In this document: positions 41,888 through 43,295 of the stretch, piece by piece | How positions within the stretch are numbered: position 1 is the stretch's first letter | Layout: every line of letters starts with the position of its first letter | Assembly (NCBI GenBank): GCA_023423715.1 | Contig: JAFAFC010000026.1 | Span: forward strand, 1-43,295 | Direction of reading: 5' to 3' | Origin: Bacteroidota bacterium | GTDB taxonomy: Bacteria; Bacteroidota; Bacteroidia; Flavobacteriales; Weeksellaceae | DNA length: 43,295 nucleotides | The notes under the pieces: generated by a model | Seen by the model: only the letters and a program-made list of their open reading frames with translations | The model's database searches: none | What the model was told of the DNA's origin: nothing | Program-made: the position numbers and the translations under genes

Positions 41888-43234
41888 ATGGAGAAGAAAT
41901 TGAATTTAGAAGATTTCATGCTAAAAGTGAAAAAAGAAAACCCCAACGAACCCGAATTCCACCAAGCGGTTCATGAAGTTGCCGAGATATTAATTCCGTA
42001 CATCAACAAAAATCCAAAGTACATTCATCATAAAGTTTTAGACCGATTGGTAGAGCCCGAGCGAATTATCCAATTCAAAATAACGTGGCATGACGATCAG
42101 AATGAGATTCAAGTTAATAAAGGATATCGCATTCAGATGAATTCATGTATTGGCCCTTACAAAGGAGGATTACGATTTCACCCGAGCGTTAATTTGGGAA
42201 TTTTAAAATTCCTTGCCTTTGAACAAGTTTTCAAAAATAGCTTGACGACTTTACCTATGGGTGGCGGAAAAGGAGGCTCCAATTTCGACCCTAAGGGAAA
42301 ATCCGATATGGAAATTATGCGATTCTGCAAGGCTTTTATGGAAGAATTATCAAAACACATTGATGAAAATACAGACGTTCCCGCGGGCGATATTGGTGTT
42401 GGCGCACGCGAAATTGGGTTTCTATTCGGACACTATAAACGCTTAAGAAACAAATTCACAGGCGTCCTAACAGGAAAAGGGCTTGATTATGGAGGTTCTT
42501 TAATTCGCCCAGAGGCTACAGGTTATGGACTGCTTTATTTTGTCGAATGCATGCTTGATGAGAAAAACGAATCGTTAAAAGGAAAAACAGTTGTTATTTC
42601 AGGATCTGGAAATGTTTCCTTTTACGCCGCAGAGAAGTGTATCGAAATGGGCGCTAAAGTTCTTACATTATCCGATTCTTCCGGCTACATTTATGATGAG
42701 GAAGGCATTACTACTGAAAAACTTAATAAGATTGCAGAAATTAAATTTGAAAATTACGAACGAATTAGTGAATACGTAAAATACTATCCGAACGCAAAAT
42801 TTGTGGAAGGGAAAACGCCTTGGGAAATCCCATGCGATATCGCATTACCAAATGCAACGGAAAATGAGCTCAATCTAGAAGACGCAAAAATCCTCTACAA
42901 AAATGGATGCAAACTGGTAGCAGAAGGCGCCAATATGCCTTGTACACCTGAAGCGGTACACTTCTTCTTAGACCACAAGATACTTTATGGACCCGGAAAA
43001 GCTGCCAACGCGGGTGGCGTAGCAACTTCAGGACTCGAAATGTCCCAAAACTCGTTGCGACTAAGTTGGACTCGACAAGAAGTCGATCAAAGGCTGAAAA
43101 CAATTATGCAAGACATTCACAAACAATGTAAAAGTCACGCAGATTTAAAAGAAGGAAACATCAATTACTACCAAGGTGCGAATATCGCTGGATTTGTAAA
43201 AGTCGCCAATTCTTTAATCGCACAAGGCTTTTAA
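41888..43234 (+). CDS. gdhA: Glutamate dehydrogenase, NADP-type hexameric
   Basis: This 448-residue enzyme makes glutamate from 2-oxoglutarate and ammonium. The substrate-binding motif is GPYKGGLRFHPSVNLG, and the catalytic Lys lies in LPMGGGKGGSNFDPKGK. The DVPAGDIGVGAREIG segment and the Rossmann motif VVISGSGNVSFYAAEK (NAD(P)-binding, with Ser after the strand as in NADP forms) follow. The length of about 448 matches the small hexameric NADP-dependent class, usually biosynthetic. It follows the aconitase gene by 170 bases with its own promoter region. Only 61 bases remain to the window end. Confidence 0.96.
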   Translation: MEKKLNLEDFMLKVKKENPNEPEFHQAVHEVAEILIPYINKNPKYIHHKVLDRLVEPERIIQFKITWHDDQNEIQVNKGYRIQMNSCIGPYKGGLRFHPSVNLGILKFLAFEQVFKNSLTTLPMGGGKGGSNFDPKGKSDMEIMRFCKAFMEELSKHIDENTDVPAGDIGVGAREIGFLFGHYKRLRNKFTGVLTGKGLDYGGSLIRPEATGYGLLYFVECMLDEKNESLKGKTVVISGSGNVSFYAAEKCIEMGAKVLTLSDSSGYIYDEEGITTEKLNKIAEIKFENYERISEYVKYYPNAKFVEGKTPWEIPCDIALPNATENELNLEDAKILYKNGCKLVAEGANMPCTPEAVHFFLDHKILYGPGKAANAGGVATSGLEMSQNSLRLSWTRQEVDQRLKTIMQDIHKQCKSHADLKEGNINYYQGANIAGFVKVANSLIAQGF

Positions 43235-43258
43235 ATACCAAGCTGGTTTTTGGAGCTT

Positions 43259-43295
<37 letters not shown>

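Overview
The window reads as a chromosomal segment of a Flavobacteriia-type Bacteroidota. The evidence is low G+C, -10 boxes of the Bacteroidota form TAnnTTTG, a type IX secretion cargo protein, FISUMP and HU-CCDC81-like domains, a TonB receptor, and the flavobacterial set of topA, ileS, a DksA-like protein, lspA, an ECF sigma factor, metK and paired aconitases. A Weeksellaceae-like member is my guess, with low confidence. I see no rRNA, tRNA, insertion sequence, prophage or CRISPR array. The window ends in a run of 34 G, which looks like a contig-end artefact.

Layout. 0.2-9 kb (minus strand): a GT-C-like membrane protein, a large duplicated FISUMP protein with a type IX sorting tail, an arginase-fold protein without catalytic metal ligands, and topA. 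9-18.2 kb (plus): ileS with an altered HIGH motif, a DksA-like regulator without zinc cysteines, a frameshifted small membrane-protein gene, a DUF2683-like gene, lspA, a SanA-like gene, trpS, an NtrY-like histidine kinase and a coiled-coil membrane protein. 18.2-22.9 kb (minus): a HAD nucleotidase, a 44-codon small ORF, an ECF sigma factor, a small exported protein, metK behind a SAM-II-like leader, and oxyR. oxyR is divergent from the catalase gene at 23.0 kb. 24.6-27.3 kb (plus): a compact cluster of enoyl-CoA hydratase, dCMP deaminase, xerD and a NUDIX hydrolase. 27.3-36.1 kb (minus): haem-binding protein, Ig-like lipoprotein, serine hydrolase lipoprotein, 2-hydroxyacid dehydrogenase, acyl-CoA thioesterase, an HU-CCDC81-like protein, a TonB receptor behind a clear TPP riboswitch, and a WG-repeat protein. 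36.4-43.2 kb (plus): acnB, an AcnA-type aconitase and NADP-type glutamate dehydrogenase.

How it fits together. Most of the window is housekeeping: translation, DNA topology and chromosome resolution, the TCA/glutamate node, SAM synthesis and peroxide defence. Two metabolite-sensing RNA leaders stand out. The TPP element in front of the TonB receptor marks that receptor as a probable outer-membrane importer of thiamine or a precursor. The metK leader carries the conserved pieces of a SAM-II aptamer, though its pseudoknot is not fully convincing by eye.

Many long reading frames open at a TTG lying in a promoter or terminator. I moved those starts to the ATG downstream, and each entry says so. 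No new multi-gene system is evident. The best leads are single-gene oddities: the GxHH IleRS, the broken small gene, the missing SPOR domain, the tandem FISUMP protein and the two riboswitch leaders.
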